Part shown: one piece after another, positions 18,877 through 26,464 of the stretch
Numbering within the stretch: position 1 is the stretch's first letter
Layout: each line of letters opens with the position of its first letter
NCBI RefSeq assembly: GCF_000373145.1
Contig: NZ_KB890602.1
Span: 338,483 to 402,482, forward strand
DNA length: 64,000 nt
DNA from: Thermus oshimai DSM 12092
GTDB lineage: Bacteria; Deinococcota; Deinococci; Deinococcales; Thermaceae
Reading direction: 5' to 3'
The notes under the pieces: generated by a model
The model's database searches: none
Told to the model about the DNA's origin: nothing
Seen by the model: only the letters and a program-made list of their open reading frames with translations
Made by a program: the position numbers and the translations under genes

Positions 18877-21441
18877 ATGAACCTGGAACGCTGGACCCAA
18901 GCCGCGCGGGAAGCCCTGGCCCAGGCCCAGGTCCTGGCCCGGAGCATGAAGCACCAGGCCCTGGACCGGGCCCACCTCTGGGCCGTGCTCCTTAAAGATC
19001 CCACGGGCCTCCCCGCGCGGCTTCTCGCCAAGGCCGGGGTGGAGGCGGCCGCGGTGCGCAAGGAGGCGGAGGCCGCCCTGGCCCGCCTCCCCCGGGTGGA
19101 GGGGGCCGAAGGGGGGCAGTACTTGACCCGCGAGCTCGCCGCCACCCTGGACCGGGCGGAGGCCCTCATGGGGGAGCTCGGGGACCGCTTCGTGGCCCTG
19201 GACACCCTGGTCCTGGCCTTGGCGGAATCCACCCCAGGCCTCCCGCCCCTGGAGGCCCTTAAGGCCGCGCTCAAAGAACTTAGAGGAGGTAAGACCGTGC
19301 AGACGGAACACGCGGAGGGCACCTACAACGCCTTAGAGCAGTACGGCATTGACCTGACCAGGATGGCCGCGGAGGGGAAGCTGGACCCGGTGATCGGCCG
19401 GGACGAGGAGATCCGCCGGGTGATCCAGATCCTCCTCAGGCGCACCAAGAACAACCCCGTGCTCATCGGCGAGCCGGGGGTGGGGAAGACGGCCATCGTG
19501 GAGGGCCTGGCCCAGCGCATCGTCAAGGGGGATGTGCCCGAGGGGCTGAAGGGGAAGCGCATCATCTCCCTGCAGATGGGCTCCCTCCTCGCCGGGGCCA
19601 AGTACCGCGGCGAGTTTGAGGAGCGCCTGAAGGCGGTGATCCAGGAGGTGGTGGGGAGCCAAGGGGAGATCATCCTCTTCATCGACGAGCTCCACACCGT
19701 GGTGGGGGCGGGCAAGGCGGAAGGGGCCGTGGACGCGGGCAACATGCTGAAGCCCGCCCTGGCCCGGGGGGAGCTCAGGCTCATCGGGGCCACCACCTTG
19801 GACGAGTACCGGGAGATTGAGAAGGACCCGGCCCTAGAGCGGCGCTTCCAGCCCGTCTATGTGGACGAGCCCAGCGTGGAGGAGACCATCTCCATCCTCC
19901 GGGGCCTTAAGGAGAAGTACGAGGTCCACCACGGGGTGCGCATCTCGGATAGCGCCCTCATCGCCGCGGCCACCCTTTCCCACCGCTACATCACGGAAAG
20001 GCGCCTGCCCGACAAGGCCATTGACCTCATTGACGAGGCCGCGGCCCGCCTGCGCATGGCCCTGGAAAGCGCCCCTGAGGAAATAGACGCCCTGGAGCGC
20101 CGGAAGCTCCAGCTGGAGATTGAGCGGGAGGCCCTGAAGAAGGAGAAGGACCCCGAGGCCCAGACCCGCCTTAAGGCCATAGAGGAGGAGATCGGGAAGC
20201 TTGCCCAGGAGATCGCCACCCTCCGGGCGGAGTGGGAGAAGGAGCGGGAGGTCCTAAGGCGCCTCCGCGAGGCCCAGCAGCGCCTGGACGAGGTGAGGCG
20301 GCAGATTGAGCTGGCGGAAAGGCAGTACGACCTGAACCGGGCCGCCGAGCTCCGCTACGGGGAGCTGCCCAAGCTCGAGGCCGAGGTGGAGGCCTTAAGC
20401 CAGGAGCTCAAGGGGGCCCGCTTCGTGCGCCTGGAGGTCACGGAGGAGGACATCGCCGAGATCGTCTCCCGCTGGACGGGCATCCCCGTGTCCCGCCTCC
20501 TGGAGGGGGAAAGGGAAAAGCTCTTGAGGCTTGAGGACGAGCTCCACAAGCGGGTGGTGGGGCAGGACGAGGCCATAAGGGCGGTGGCCGACGCCATCCG
20601 CCGGGCCCGGGCCGGCCTCAAGGACCCGAACCGCCCCATCGGGAGCTTCCTCTTCCTGGGCCCCACGGGGGTGGGGAAGACGGAGCTGGCCAAGACCCTG
20701 GCGGCCACCCTCTTTGACACCGAGGAGGCCATGGTGCGCATTGACATGACGGAGTACATGGAAAAGCACGCGGTCTCCCGGCTCATCGGGGCCCCGCCCG
20801 GGTACGTGGGCTACGAGGAGGGCGGCCAGCTCACGGAGGCCGTGCGCCGCAGGCCCTACACCGTCATCCTCTTTGATGAGATTGAAAAGGCCCACCCCGA
20901 TGTCTTCAACCTCCTCCTGCAGATCCTGGACGACGGCCGCCTCACGGACAGCCACGGGCGCACGGTGGACTTCCGCAACACGGTCATCATCCTCACCTCC
21001 AACCTGGGTAGCCCACTGATCCTGGAAGGGCTCCAGCAGGGTCTCCCCTACGAGGCCATCCGGGATCGGGTCTTCCGCGAGCTCCAGCGCCACTTCCGCC
21101 CCGAGTTCCTGAACCGTTTGGACGAGATCGTCCTCTTCCGGCCCCTCAGCAAGGAGCAGATCCGGCAGATCGTGGAGATCCAGCTGGCCAACCTGCGGGC
21201 GCGCCTAGGGGAGCGCCGCATCAGCTTGGAGCTCACGGAGGCCGCCAAGGACTTCCTGGCGGAGCGGGGCTACGACCCGGTCTTCGGGGCGAGGCCCCTC
21301 AAGCGGGTCATCCAGCGGGCGCTGGAAACGCCCTTGGCGGAAAAGATCCTCTCCGGGGAGATCAAGGACGGGGACAAGGTGGTGGTGGAGGCCACGCCCC
21401 AGGGCCTGAGCTTCCAGGTGGCCGCCCGGATAGAGGCCTAA
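18877..21441 (+). CDS. clpB: Protein disaggregase ClpB
   Basis: Hexameric AAA+ machine that pulls proteins out of aggregates with the DnaK system. 854 residues: N domain (1-140), NBD1 with Walker [14 protein letters not shown], the coiled-coil M domain (about 390-520, Glu/Arg-rich), NBD2 with Walker [15 protein letters not shown], and the C-terminal small domain. AGGAGGT precedes the ATG. An in-frame GTG at 19297 has its own AGGAGGT (19284-19290), predicting a shorter form beginning at Val141 without the N domain. Confidence 0.97.
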   Translation: MNLERWTQAAREALAQAQVLARSMKHQALDRAHLWAVLLKDPTGLPARLLAKAGVEAAAVRKEAEAALARLPRVEGAEGGQYLTRELAATLDRAEALMGELGDRFVALDTLVLALAESTPGLPPLEALKAALKELRGGKTVQTEHAEGTYNALEQYGIDLTRMAAEGKLDPVIGRDEEIRRVIQILLRRTKNNPVLIGEPGVGKTAIVEGLAQRIVKGDVPEGLKGKRIISLQMGSLLAGAKYRGEFEERLKAVIQEVVGSQGEIILFIDELHTVVGAGKAEGAVDAGNMLKPALARGELRLIGATTLDEYREIEKDPALERRFQPVYVDEPSVEETISILRGLKEKYEVHHGVRISDSALIAAATLSHRYITERRLPDKAIDLIDEAAARLRMALESAPEEIDALERRKLQLEIEREALKKEKDPEAQTRLKAIEEEIGKLAQEIATLRAEWEKEREVLRRLREAQQRLDEVRRQIELAERQYDLNRAAELRYGELPKLEAEVEALSQELKGARFVRLEVTEEDIAEIVSRWTGIPVSRLLEGEREKLLRLEDELHKRVVGQDEAIRAVADAIRRARAGLKDPNRPIGSFLFLGPTGVGKTELAKTLAATLFDTEEAMVRIDMTEYMEKHAVSRLIGAPPGYVGYEEGGQLTEAVRRRPYTVILFDEIEKAHPDVFNLLLQILDDGRLTDSHGRTVDFRNTVIILTSNLGSPLILEGLQQGLPYEAIRDRVFRELQRHFRPEFLNRLDEIVLFRPLSKEQIRQIVEIQLANLRARLGERRISLELTEAAKDFLAERGYDPVFGARPLKRVIQRALETPLAEKILSGEIKDGDKVVVEATPQGLSFQVAARIEA
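19284..19299 (+). promoter_or_regulatory. Internal ribosome binding site and GTG start inside clpB
   Basis: AGGAGGT followed by six bases and an in-frame GTG (codon 141), exactly at the border between the N domain and NBD1. E. coli clpB makes a short form from an equivalent GTG. Confidence 0.7.
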
Positions 21442-21451
21442 GGAGGAGCCT

Positions 21452-21841
21452 ATGCGGCTGGAGGAGTTCCTCGCCAAGGCTTACCAGGACGAGCTTCTGG
21501 ACGCCTTCCGGGCGGAGCGGGCGGCGGAAGGGGTGCCCTACCCCCATGTCCGCGCCCTCCTCCTGGAGGTGGCGAAAAGGGAGCGGGCCCACGCGGAGGC
21601 CATCGCCGAGGCCCTAAGGGCCCGTTCCCTGCCCCTTCCCCCAAGCCCTAAGGCGGAGGAGATCGCCCCCGAGGCCCTCCTCCGCCTCCTCTCGGAGGAG
21701 GGGTTTGACCGGGCCCACTATTTGGAAAGCACCTTCCCCGACCCCGCACTGGAGGCCCTCTTCACCCGCATCGGGCGGGAGGAGGCCCTGAACCAGGAGG
21801 CGGTGCGCAAGGCGGTGGTGCTGATGGGAGGTAGCCTATGA
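21452..21841 (+). CDS. Unknown helical protein, possibly ferritin-like
   Basis: 129 residues, not recognised as a named family. It is predicted all-helical, with LLLEVAKRERAHAEAIAEAL and IGREEALNQEAVRKAVVL helices that carry Glu/His in ferritin- or rubrerythrin-like spacing; this is weak evidence. Good Shine-Dalgarno sequence (AAGGAGGAG). It follows clpB by 10 bases and its stop overlaps the next ATG (ATGA), so it is part of the heat-shock operon and may work with the eRF1-like protein. Confidence 0.6.
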   Translation: MRLEEFLAKAYQDELLDAFRAERAAEGVPYPHVRALLLEVAKRERAHAEAIAEALRARSLPLPPSPKAEEIAPEALLRLLSEEGFDRAHYLESTFPDPALEALFTRIGREEALNQEAVRKAVVLMGGSL

Positions 21842-23022
21842 TCCGCAAAGAGGAGATTCGGCGCATTAAGGAGACCGTTCTGCCCAAGGAGGCCCCGGTC
21901 CTTTCCCTCTACCTGGATGTAAACCCCGCCCACCCCGAAAACGCGGGGCGGGCCTACGCCCTTCGGGCCAAGGACGCCATGAAGGCCCTGGGGGTGCCCG
22001 AGGGGCTTATGGAAAGGGTCTTGGAGGTGCTCAAGAACCAGGTGCTGGAGGCCAAGACCGCGGTCTTCTTCGTGGGGGAAGACCTGTTTGAGACCCTCCT
22101 CCTCCAGGTGGAGCTGCCCTTGGTGCGGAGCGTCGAGACCGCTTTCCTGGACGAGAAGGGGGGGCGCTACCTGGTGGACGGGGTTCTGGCCCACTGGGGC
22201 GAGCCCTTTGCCCTCCCCTTGGTCTACGCCCTGGACGAGTACGAGCGCTACGGCGTGGTCTACGTGGACGGGGAAAGGTGGCGGGTCTTTGAGATCTTCC
22301 TCGGCGAGATAGAGGAGGTGGAGGACGCCTTCTTGGCCCTGGATACCGAGGCCTGGCGGCGCCTCTCCCTGGATGCCCCCGGCCGGCGCTTCAACCTGGG
22401 AGGGATCGCCCGGGGTGGGGCGGGGCAGGACCTCTTCGCCAAGCGCCTCGAGGCCTGGGAGGGCCGCTTCTACAAGACCCTGGCCCACGAGCTGGAGCGC
22501 CTTTCTGAGGCGCGGGGCTTCACCCGCCTCATCCTCATGGGCCCCCTGGAGCACACCGCCCTCTTCAAGGCCCACCTCTCCAAGCGGCTCAGGGAGCGGG
22601 TGGTGGCGGAGCTCCCCTCCCTGCCCCACCCCGGGGCCACCCCGGGCCAGGTCTTAAAGCGCCTGGAGCCCGAACTTTCCAAGATTGAGCGGGAGGCGGA
22701 GCTCAGGCTCCTTAAGGAGCTGGAGGAGGCCTACCCCAAGGCCCTCTTCGGCCCCGAGGTGCTGGAAAGGCTCCAGGAGGGCCGGGTGGAGCTTTGGGTT
22801 CTCCCCTGGAGCCTGGGGGAGGAGGTGTACCTCTGCGACGGCCTGGCCTTTGCGGAGGAGGCCAGGGCCTTGGCCTTCTGCGAGGCCCCTTTGAAGAAGC
22901 CCCTCGCCCTTCTGGTGCCGGAGCTTTCCGCGGGCTACGGCGCCAAGGTGGAGTTCGTGCGGGGCGAGGCGGAAAAGGAGCTGCTGGAGCGCGGCGGCAT
23001 GGCCGCCCGCTTGCGGTGGTAA
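21838..23022 (+). CDS. Bacterial eRF1-like protein (baeRF family)
   Basis: 394 residues resembling bacterial relatives of archaeal/eukaryotic release factor eRF1. N-terminal VLSLYLDVNPAHPENAGRAY is typical of baeRF families. Residues 193-197 read GGAGQ in a basic/aromatic setting (IARGGAGQDLFAKRL), like the peptidyl-tRNA-hydrolysing GGQ loop of eRF1. The C-terminal part (LWVLPWSLGEEVYLCDGLAF...) resembles the eRF1 domain 3 region. Its place between clpB and hsp20 suggests a role with stalled ribosomes or misfolded nascent chains during heat stress. Activity is unproven; some family members may be inactive. Confidence 0.7.
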   Translation: MIRKEEIRRIKETVLPKEAPVLSLYLDVNPAHPENAGRAYALRAKDAMKALGVPEGLMERVLEVLKNQVLEAKTAVFFVGEDLFETLLLQVELPLVRSVETAFLDEKGGRYLVDGVLAHWGEPFALPLVYALDEYERYGVVYVDGERWRVFEIFLGEIEEVEDAFLALDTEAWRRLSLDAPGRRFNLGGIARGGAGQDLFAKRLEAWEGRFYKTLAHELERLSEARGFTRLILMGPLEHTALFKAHLSKRLRERVVAELPSLPHPGATPGQVLKRLEPELSKIEREAELRLLKELEEAYPKALFGPEVLERLQEGRVELWVLPWSLGEEVYLCDGLAFAEEARALAFCEAPLKKPLALLVPELSAGYGAKVEFVRGEAEKELLERGGMAARLRW

Positions 23023-23037
23023 AGGAGGTGAGGAAGG

Positions 23038-23451
23038 ATGGTGCGGTTTGACCCCTTCAAGGAGCTGGAGGAGCTTCAGGAGCGGCTGGCCCGGGCCCTG
23101 GGGGCCCAGGGGCAGGGGCCCAGGACCTACGCCCCCCCGGTGGACATCGTGGAGGACGGCGAGGGGCTTCACATCCTGGTCTACCTCCCGGGGGTGGACC
23201 CGGAGAAGGTGGAGGTGGTGGCCGAGGAGGGCGTGCTCTCCGTGAAGGCGGAGCGGCCTTTTGAGAAGCGGGAGGGCGCCACCTACCACCGCCTGGAGGG
23301 CCCCTACGGCACCTTTGCCCGGGGCTTCAACGTGCCCAACACCTTCGACCTCTCCAGGGTGCAGGCCCGCTTCCGCCACGGGGTGCTCCACCTTCTCGTC
23401 CCGCGGGCGGAGGCCACCCGGCCCAAGAAGATCCAGGTGCAGGTGGAATGA
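23038..23451 (+). CDS. Small heat-shock protein, Hsp20/alpha-crystallin family
   Basis: ATP-independent holdase. 137 residues: a short N-terminal arm (MVRFDPFKELEELQERLARALG), the alpha-crystallin domain (about 38-125) with VDIVEDGEGLHILVYLPGV and the signature FARGFNVPNTFDLSRVQARFRHGVLHLLVPR, and a short C-terminal tail. Strong Shine-Dalgarno sequence AAGGAGGTGAGG. Fourth gene of the clpB operon. Confidence 0.93.
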   Translation: MVRFDPFKELEELQERLARALGAQGQGPRTYAPPVDIVEDGEGLHILVYLPGVDPEKVEVVAEEGVLSVKAERPFEKREGATYHRLEGPYGTFARGFNVPNTFDLSRVQARFRHGVLHLLVPRAEATRPKKIQVQVE

Positions 23452-23462
23452 GGAGGTGAGGT

Positions 23463-24149
23463 ATGCGGCGCACCACGCGGTACATCCTGGCCACCTCCAA
23501 CCCCATGGGGGACTTGGAGGCGTTGGAGAAGCTGGTCCGCCTGGCCCCGGACACGGGGGCGGACGCCATCGCCCTGGTGGGCAACCTCATGCCCAAGACG
23601 GCGAAGAGCCGGGACTACGCGGCCTTCTTCCGCATCCTCTCCGAGGCCCATCTCCCCACCGCCTACGTCCCGGGCCCCTTGGACGCCCCCATCTGGGAGT
23701 ATCTCCGGGAAGCGGCCAACGTTGAGCTCGTCCGCCCGGAGATGCGCAACGTCCACGAGACCTTCACCTTCTGGAAGGGGCCCTACCTGGTGGCGGGCAT
23801 TGGGGGCGAGATCCTGGACGACGGGGAGCCCGAGGAGAAGGAGGCCCTCCGTTACCCCGCCTGGGTGGCGGAGTACCACCTGAAGGCCCTCTGGGACCTC
23901 AAGGACTACCCCAAGATCTTCCTCTTCCACACCATGCCCCACCACAAGGGGCTGGGCGAGGGGGGGAGCCACGAGGTGGCCCACCTCATCAAGACCCATA
24001 ACCCCCTCCTGGTCCTGGTGGCCGGCCGGGGGCAGAAGCACGAGATCTTGGGGGCGAGCTGGGTGGTGGTCCCGGGGGACCTTTCCGAAGGGGAGTATAG
24101 CCTCTTGGACCTCCGCTCCAGGAAGCTGGAGACGGGGAACGTGCGCTAG
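23463..24149 (+). CDS. Degenerate calcineurin-like phosphoesterase
   Basis: 228 residues, matching the T. thermophilus protein TT1561 that I recall as a solved calcineurin-like fold. The normal metal motifs are altered: the first D-x-H is replaced by ATSNPMGDLEAL, and the GDxxD motif reads GNLMPK, while later HTMPHHKG and GRGQKHE remain. Metal binding or catalysis may therefore be lost or unusual. AGGAGGTGAGG precedes the ATG. It is the last gene before a strong terminator, so it belongs to the heat-shock operon. Confidence 0.8.
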   Translation: MRRTTRYILATSNPMGDLEALEKLVRLAPDTGADAIALVGNLMPKTAKSRDYAAFFRILSEAHLPTAYVPGPLDAPIWEYLREAANVELVRPEMRNVHETFTFWKGPYLVAGIGGEILDDGEPEEKEALRYPAWVAEYHLKALWDLKDYPKIFLFHTMPHHKGLGEGGSHEVAHLIKTHNPLLVLVAGRGQKHEILGASWVVVPGDLSEGEYSLLDLRSRKLETGNVR

Positions 24150-24154
24150 GGACC

Positions 24155-24190
24155 GGCCCCCCACTGAAGCGAAAGCTTCGGTGGGGGGCC
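24155..24190 (+). terminator. Terminator of the clpB operon
   Basis: 16-bp stem (24155-24170 with 24175-24190, one G-T pair) closed by a stable GAAA tetraloop, just after the phosphoesterase stop. Confidence 0.8.
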
Positions 24191-24258
24191 AAAGGATAAG
24201 GTTTCGCGGCCGTTTTCTTCCGCGTGGGGATTTTCCCAGGGGAGGGTGTCTGGCCGAC

Positions 24259-24678
24259 ATGAGCGTGGCGATCTGTCCCAACTGCGGGGCCAAAAACCGC
24301 CTCGGCCGGCCGCCGGCGGGCCAGGTGCCCGTCTGCGGGGCCTGTAAGGCGCCCCTGCCCTGGGTGGTGGAGGCGGACGGGAAGACCTTCGCCCAGGAGG
24401 TGGGGGGTGCGCCCTTGGTCCTGGTGGACTTCTGGGCCCCCTGGTGCGGCCCCTGCCGCCTGGTGGCCCCGGTGTTGGAGGAGCTCGCCCGGGAGCACGC
24501 GGGCCGGCTCAAGGTGGTGAAGGTCAACACCGACGAGAACCCGGATCTGGCCGGGCGCTATGGGGTGCGGAGCATCCCCACCCTGGTCCTTTTCCAAAAG
24601 GGGCACCCGGTGGCCACCTGGGTGGGGGCCCAGCCCAAGCGGGTTCTTTGGGAGCGGCTTAAGCCCTACCTGGCGTAG
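24259..24678 (+). CDS. trxC: Thioredoxin 2 with N-terminal zinc ribbon
   Basis: 139 residues from ATG 24259. The N-terminal zinc ribbon (Cys 6, 9, 26, 29: CPNC and CGAC) is followed by a thioredoxin domain with WCGPC (Cys63, Cys66) and the cis-Pro segment VRSIPTLVLF. This is the TrxC/thioredoxin-2 architecture, linked to oxidative stress and zinc-sensitive redox control. A longer in-frame start at 24181 lies inside the terminator and was rejected. It heads a long stress/membrane operon. Confidence 0.9.
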   Translation: MSVAICPNCGAKNRLGRPPAGQVPVCGACKAPLPWVVEADGKTFAQEVGGAPLVLVDFWAPWCGPCRLVAPVLEELAREHAGRLKVVKVNTDENPDLAGRYGVRSIPTLVLFQKGHPVATWVGAQPKRVLWERLKPYLA

Positions 24679-24688
24679 GGGGTGGAGC

Positions 24689-25099
24689 ATGTTGGAGAAG
24701 ATCTGGCCTTTCCGTTCCCGGTTCCGTAAGGTGGTGGAGGAGGCTTTGGAGAAGGCCTTTGGGGAGGAAGGAGGGGTGCTGGAACCCCTTTCCGAGCTCT
24801 CCGAGGCGGAGGACCACTACCTCCTCCGGGTGGAGGTGCCGGGGCTCGGCCCCGAAAACCTCGAGGTCCGCCTGGAGGGGGACCAGCTGGTGATTGAGGG
24901 GGAGAAGAGGGAGGAAAAGCGCACCAAACACCTTTCCGAGATCGTCTACGGCCGGATCTACCGGGCCTACCTCCTGCCCAAGGACGCCAAGAAGGAGGGC
25001 CTCGAGGCCCGCCTCTCCAAGGGGGTGTTGGAGGTTAGGATCCCCCGGGAGAAGCGCCCCGAGGAGCCCCCGGTGCGGATTCCCGTCCAGGAAGGGTAA
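24689..25099 (+). CDS. Second small heat-shock protein, Hsp20 family
   Basis: 136 residues. ATG at 24689 with GGGGGTGGAG upstream; the longer in-frame reading is shadow of the thioredoxin gene. The alpha-crystallin domain shows LRVEVPGLGPENLEVRLEGDQLVIEG, YGRIYRAYLLPKDAKKEGLEARLSKGVLEVRIPRE and a C-terminal PVRIPVQ that holds an I-x-V-type anchoring motif. It differs strongly from the Hsp20 at 23038, so the two could form separate or mixed oligomers. Confidence 0.9.
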   Translation: MLEKIWPFRSRFRKVVEEALEKAFGEEGGVLEPLSELSEAEDHYLLRVEVPGLGPENLEVRLEGDQLVIEGEKREEKRTKHLSEIVYGRIYRAYLLPKDAKKEGLEARLSKGVLEVRIPREKRPEEPPVRIPVQEG

Positions 25100-25128
25100 G
25101 TGTTCAGGCCTATCTGGGAGGTGAACCC

Positions 25129-25575
25129 ATGCTGATGAAGGTGGCCGAGTTTGAGCGCCTCTTCCGCGAAGCCGCGGGGCTGGATGTGGACAAGAACGAC
25201 CTGAAGGTCCTTTCCGATTTCCTGCGGAACAAGCTCCACGACCTCCTTTTGCTGGCGGAGCGGAACGCCAAGTACAACGGCCGGGACATCGTCTTTGAGC
25301 CCGACCTCCCGGTCACCAAGGGCCTTTCCGAGACCCTCAAGGAGTTCCGAAAGCTTGGGGTGGCCCTGGAGCTTAAGCCCGTTCTGGAAGCCCTTGCGGC
25401 CTTGCCCCCTCTGGATCTCGCGATTTCCGAGGATGTGGAAAGGCTCCTTCCCGAGCTGGCGGGGGCCTTGGTGGTGGCCTACGCCCGGGTGATCCGGGAG
25501 CTGGACCCGGCGGTCAAAAACCCCACCCCCGAGCACCACGAGCGGGCCCGCCGGGTTTTTGACCTCCTCCTATGA
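25129..25575 (+). CDS. DUF1931 histone-fold protein
   Basis: 148 residues, very close to T. thermophilus TTHA1479 and related to Aquifex aq_328, both recalled as histone-fold structures in which two histone folds lie in one chain. First fold: SDFLRNKLHDLLLLAERNAKYNGRDIVFEPDLP. Second: LPPLDLAISEDVERLLPELAGALVVAYARVIREL. The protein is acidic and not rich in Lys/Arg, so classic DNA wrapping is doubtful. GGGAGGTGAAC precedes ATG 25129. The stop overlaps the next ATG (ATGA). Confidence 0.85.
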   Translation: MLMKVAEFERLFREAAGLDVDKNDLKVLSDFLRNKLHDLLLLAERNAKYNGRDIVFEPDLPVTKGLSETLKEFRKLGVALELKPVLEALAALPPLDLAISEDVERLLPELAGALVVAYARVIRELDPAVKNPTPEHHERARRVFDLLL

Positions 25576-25994
25576 GCCAGGTCCAGCTGGTCCGCCTGTT
25601 CCGCCTGGGGGTTCAGGCGGTGTTCAACCTGGTCATCGTGGCCCTCCTCATCGGGCTCTTCGTGGGGGTGGTCCGGACCTTTTTGGAGCTGGGCCTCACC
25701 CTCTCGGAGCCCACGGTGCGGCTGGGCCTGAAAGAGCTCATCACCAACGTGCTCAGCCTGGTGGTGGTCCTGGAGCTGGTCCGGGCTTTTGTGGAGTACT
25801 TTGAGTTTGAACGGGTGCGCCTGGAGATCCTGTTGGAGGTGGGGGTGGCCCTGGCCCTCCGGGAGCTCCTTCTCCTCCTCTTTGCCGAGAAGCTCGGGGG
25901 CCTGGAGGTCTTCTTATGGTCCTTGGGGATCCTGGCCCTGGTGGTGGGGCGCACCCTGGCGGTGTACTACTCCCCGGTTAGGAGGAAGGCGTGA
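25572..25994 (+). CDS. PsiE-like membrane protein
   Basis: 140 residues with four predicted membrane helices (about 15-38, 55-75, 85-100, 112-133). The pattern (VIVALLIGLFVGVVRTFLEL... ELVRAFVEYFEFERVRLEILLEVGVALALRELLLLL) fits the PsiE family, phosphate-starvation-inducible proteins of unknown function. Overlaps both neighbours by four bases, so translation is coupled to DUF1931 and the RCK protein. Confidence 0.7.
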   Translation: MSQVQLVRLFRLGVQAVFNLVIVALLIGLFVGVVRTFLELGLTLSEPTVRLGLKELITNVLSLVVVLELVRAFVEYFEFERVRLEILLEVGVALALRELLLLLFAEKLGGLEVFLWSLGILALVVGRTLAVYYSPVRRKA

Positions 25995-26464
25995 GGGTGG
26001 AGGAAGTGGTCCTGCCCGGCGTGGGGCGGAAGTTCACCGTGACCGTGGGCAGCGGGGACCGCATCGTCATCGTGGTCCACAACTCGGGCAAAAGGGAGCT
26101 CCAGTACTTTGAGGCCGGGGAGGAGGACGAGCCCGCCGCGGCCCTGGACCTCACCGACGAGGAGGCCCGGGAGCTTGGGGCCATCCTGGCGGGGGTCCTC
26201 TTCCATCCCGAGGCGGTGGGGGACACGGAGAGCAAGCTGGGGAGCAAGGTCATTGAGTGGGTGCGGGTCCTCCCCGGCTCCCCCCTGGCGGGGCGGCGCC
26301 TGGGGGAGATCGCCCTTCCCCCGGGGGCCCACATCCTGGCGGTGGACCGCCCCGGGGCCCCCCTCATCCCCCACCCCGGCCCCGAGGTGGTGCTGGAGCC
26401 GGGGGACACCCTGGTGGTGGCGGGGAGCCGGCAGGCGGTGGAGGCCTTGAGGAGGCAGTTCTGA
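25991..26464 (+). CDS. RCK_C (TrkA-C) regulatory protein, KhtT-like
   Basis: 157 residues. The N-terminal part (VLPGVGRKFTVTVGSGDRIVIVVHNSGKRELQYF) and the C-terminal TrkA-C domain (about 85-157, RVLPGSPLAGRRLGEIALPPGAHILAV...PGDTLVVAGSRQAVEAL) match KhtT, which binds a ligand and gates its antiporter partner. GTG start overlaps the PsiE stop; its own stop shares a base with the transporter ATG. KhtT-KhtU pairs respond to cyclic di-AMP or pH in Bacillus. Confidence 0.85.
   Translation: MRVEEVVLPGVGRKFTVTVGSGDRIVIVVHNSGKRELQYFEAGEEDEPAAALDLTDEEARELGAILAGVLFHPEAVGDTESKLGSKVIEWVRVLPGSPLAGRRLGEIALPPGAHILAVDRPGAPLIPHPGPEVVLEPGDTLVVAGSRQAVEALRRQF

Noticed and set aside
24181-24258. N-terminal extension of the thioredoxin gene
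   Set aside because: The extension begins inside the terminator stem of the previous operon and has no thioredoxin similarity.
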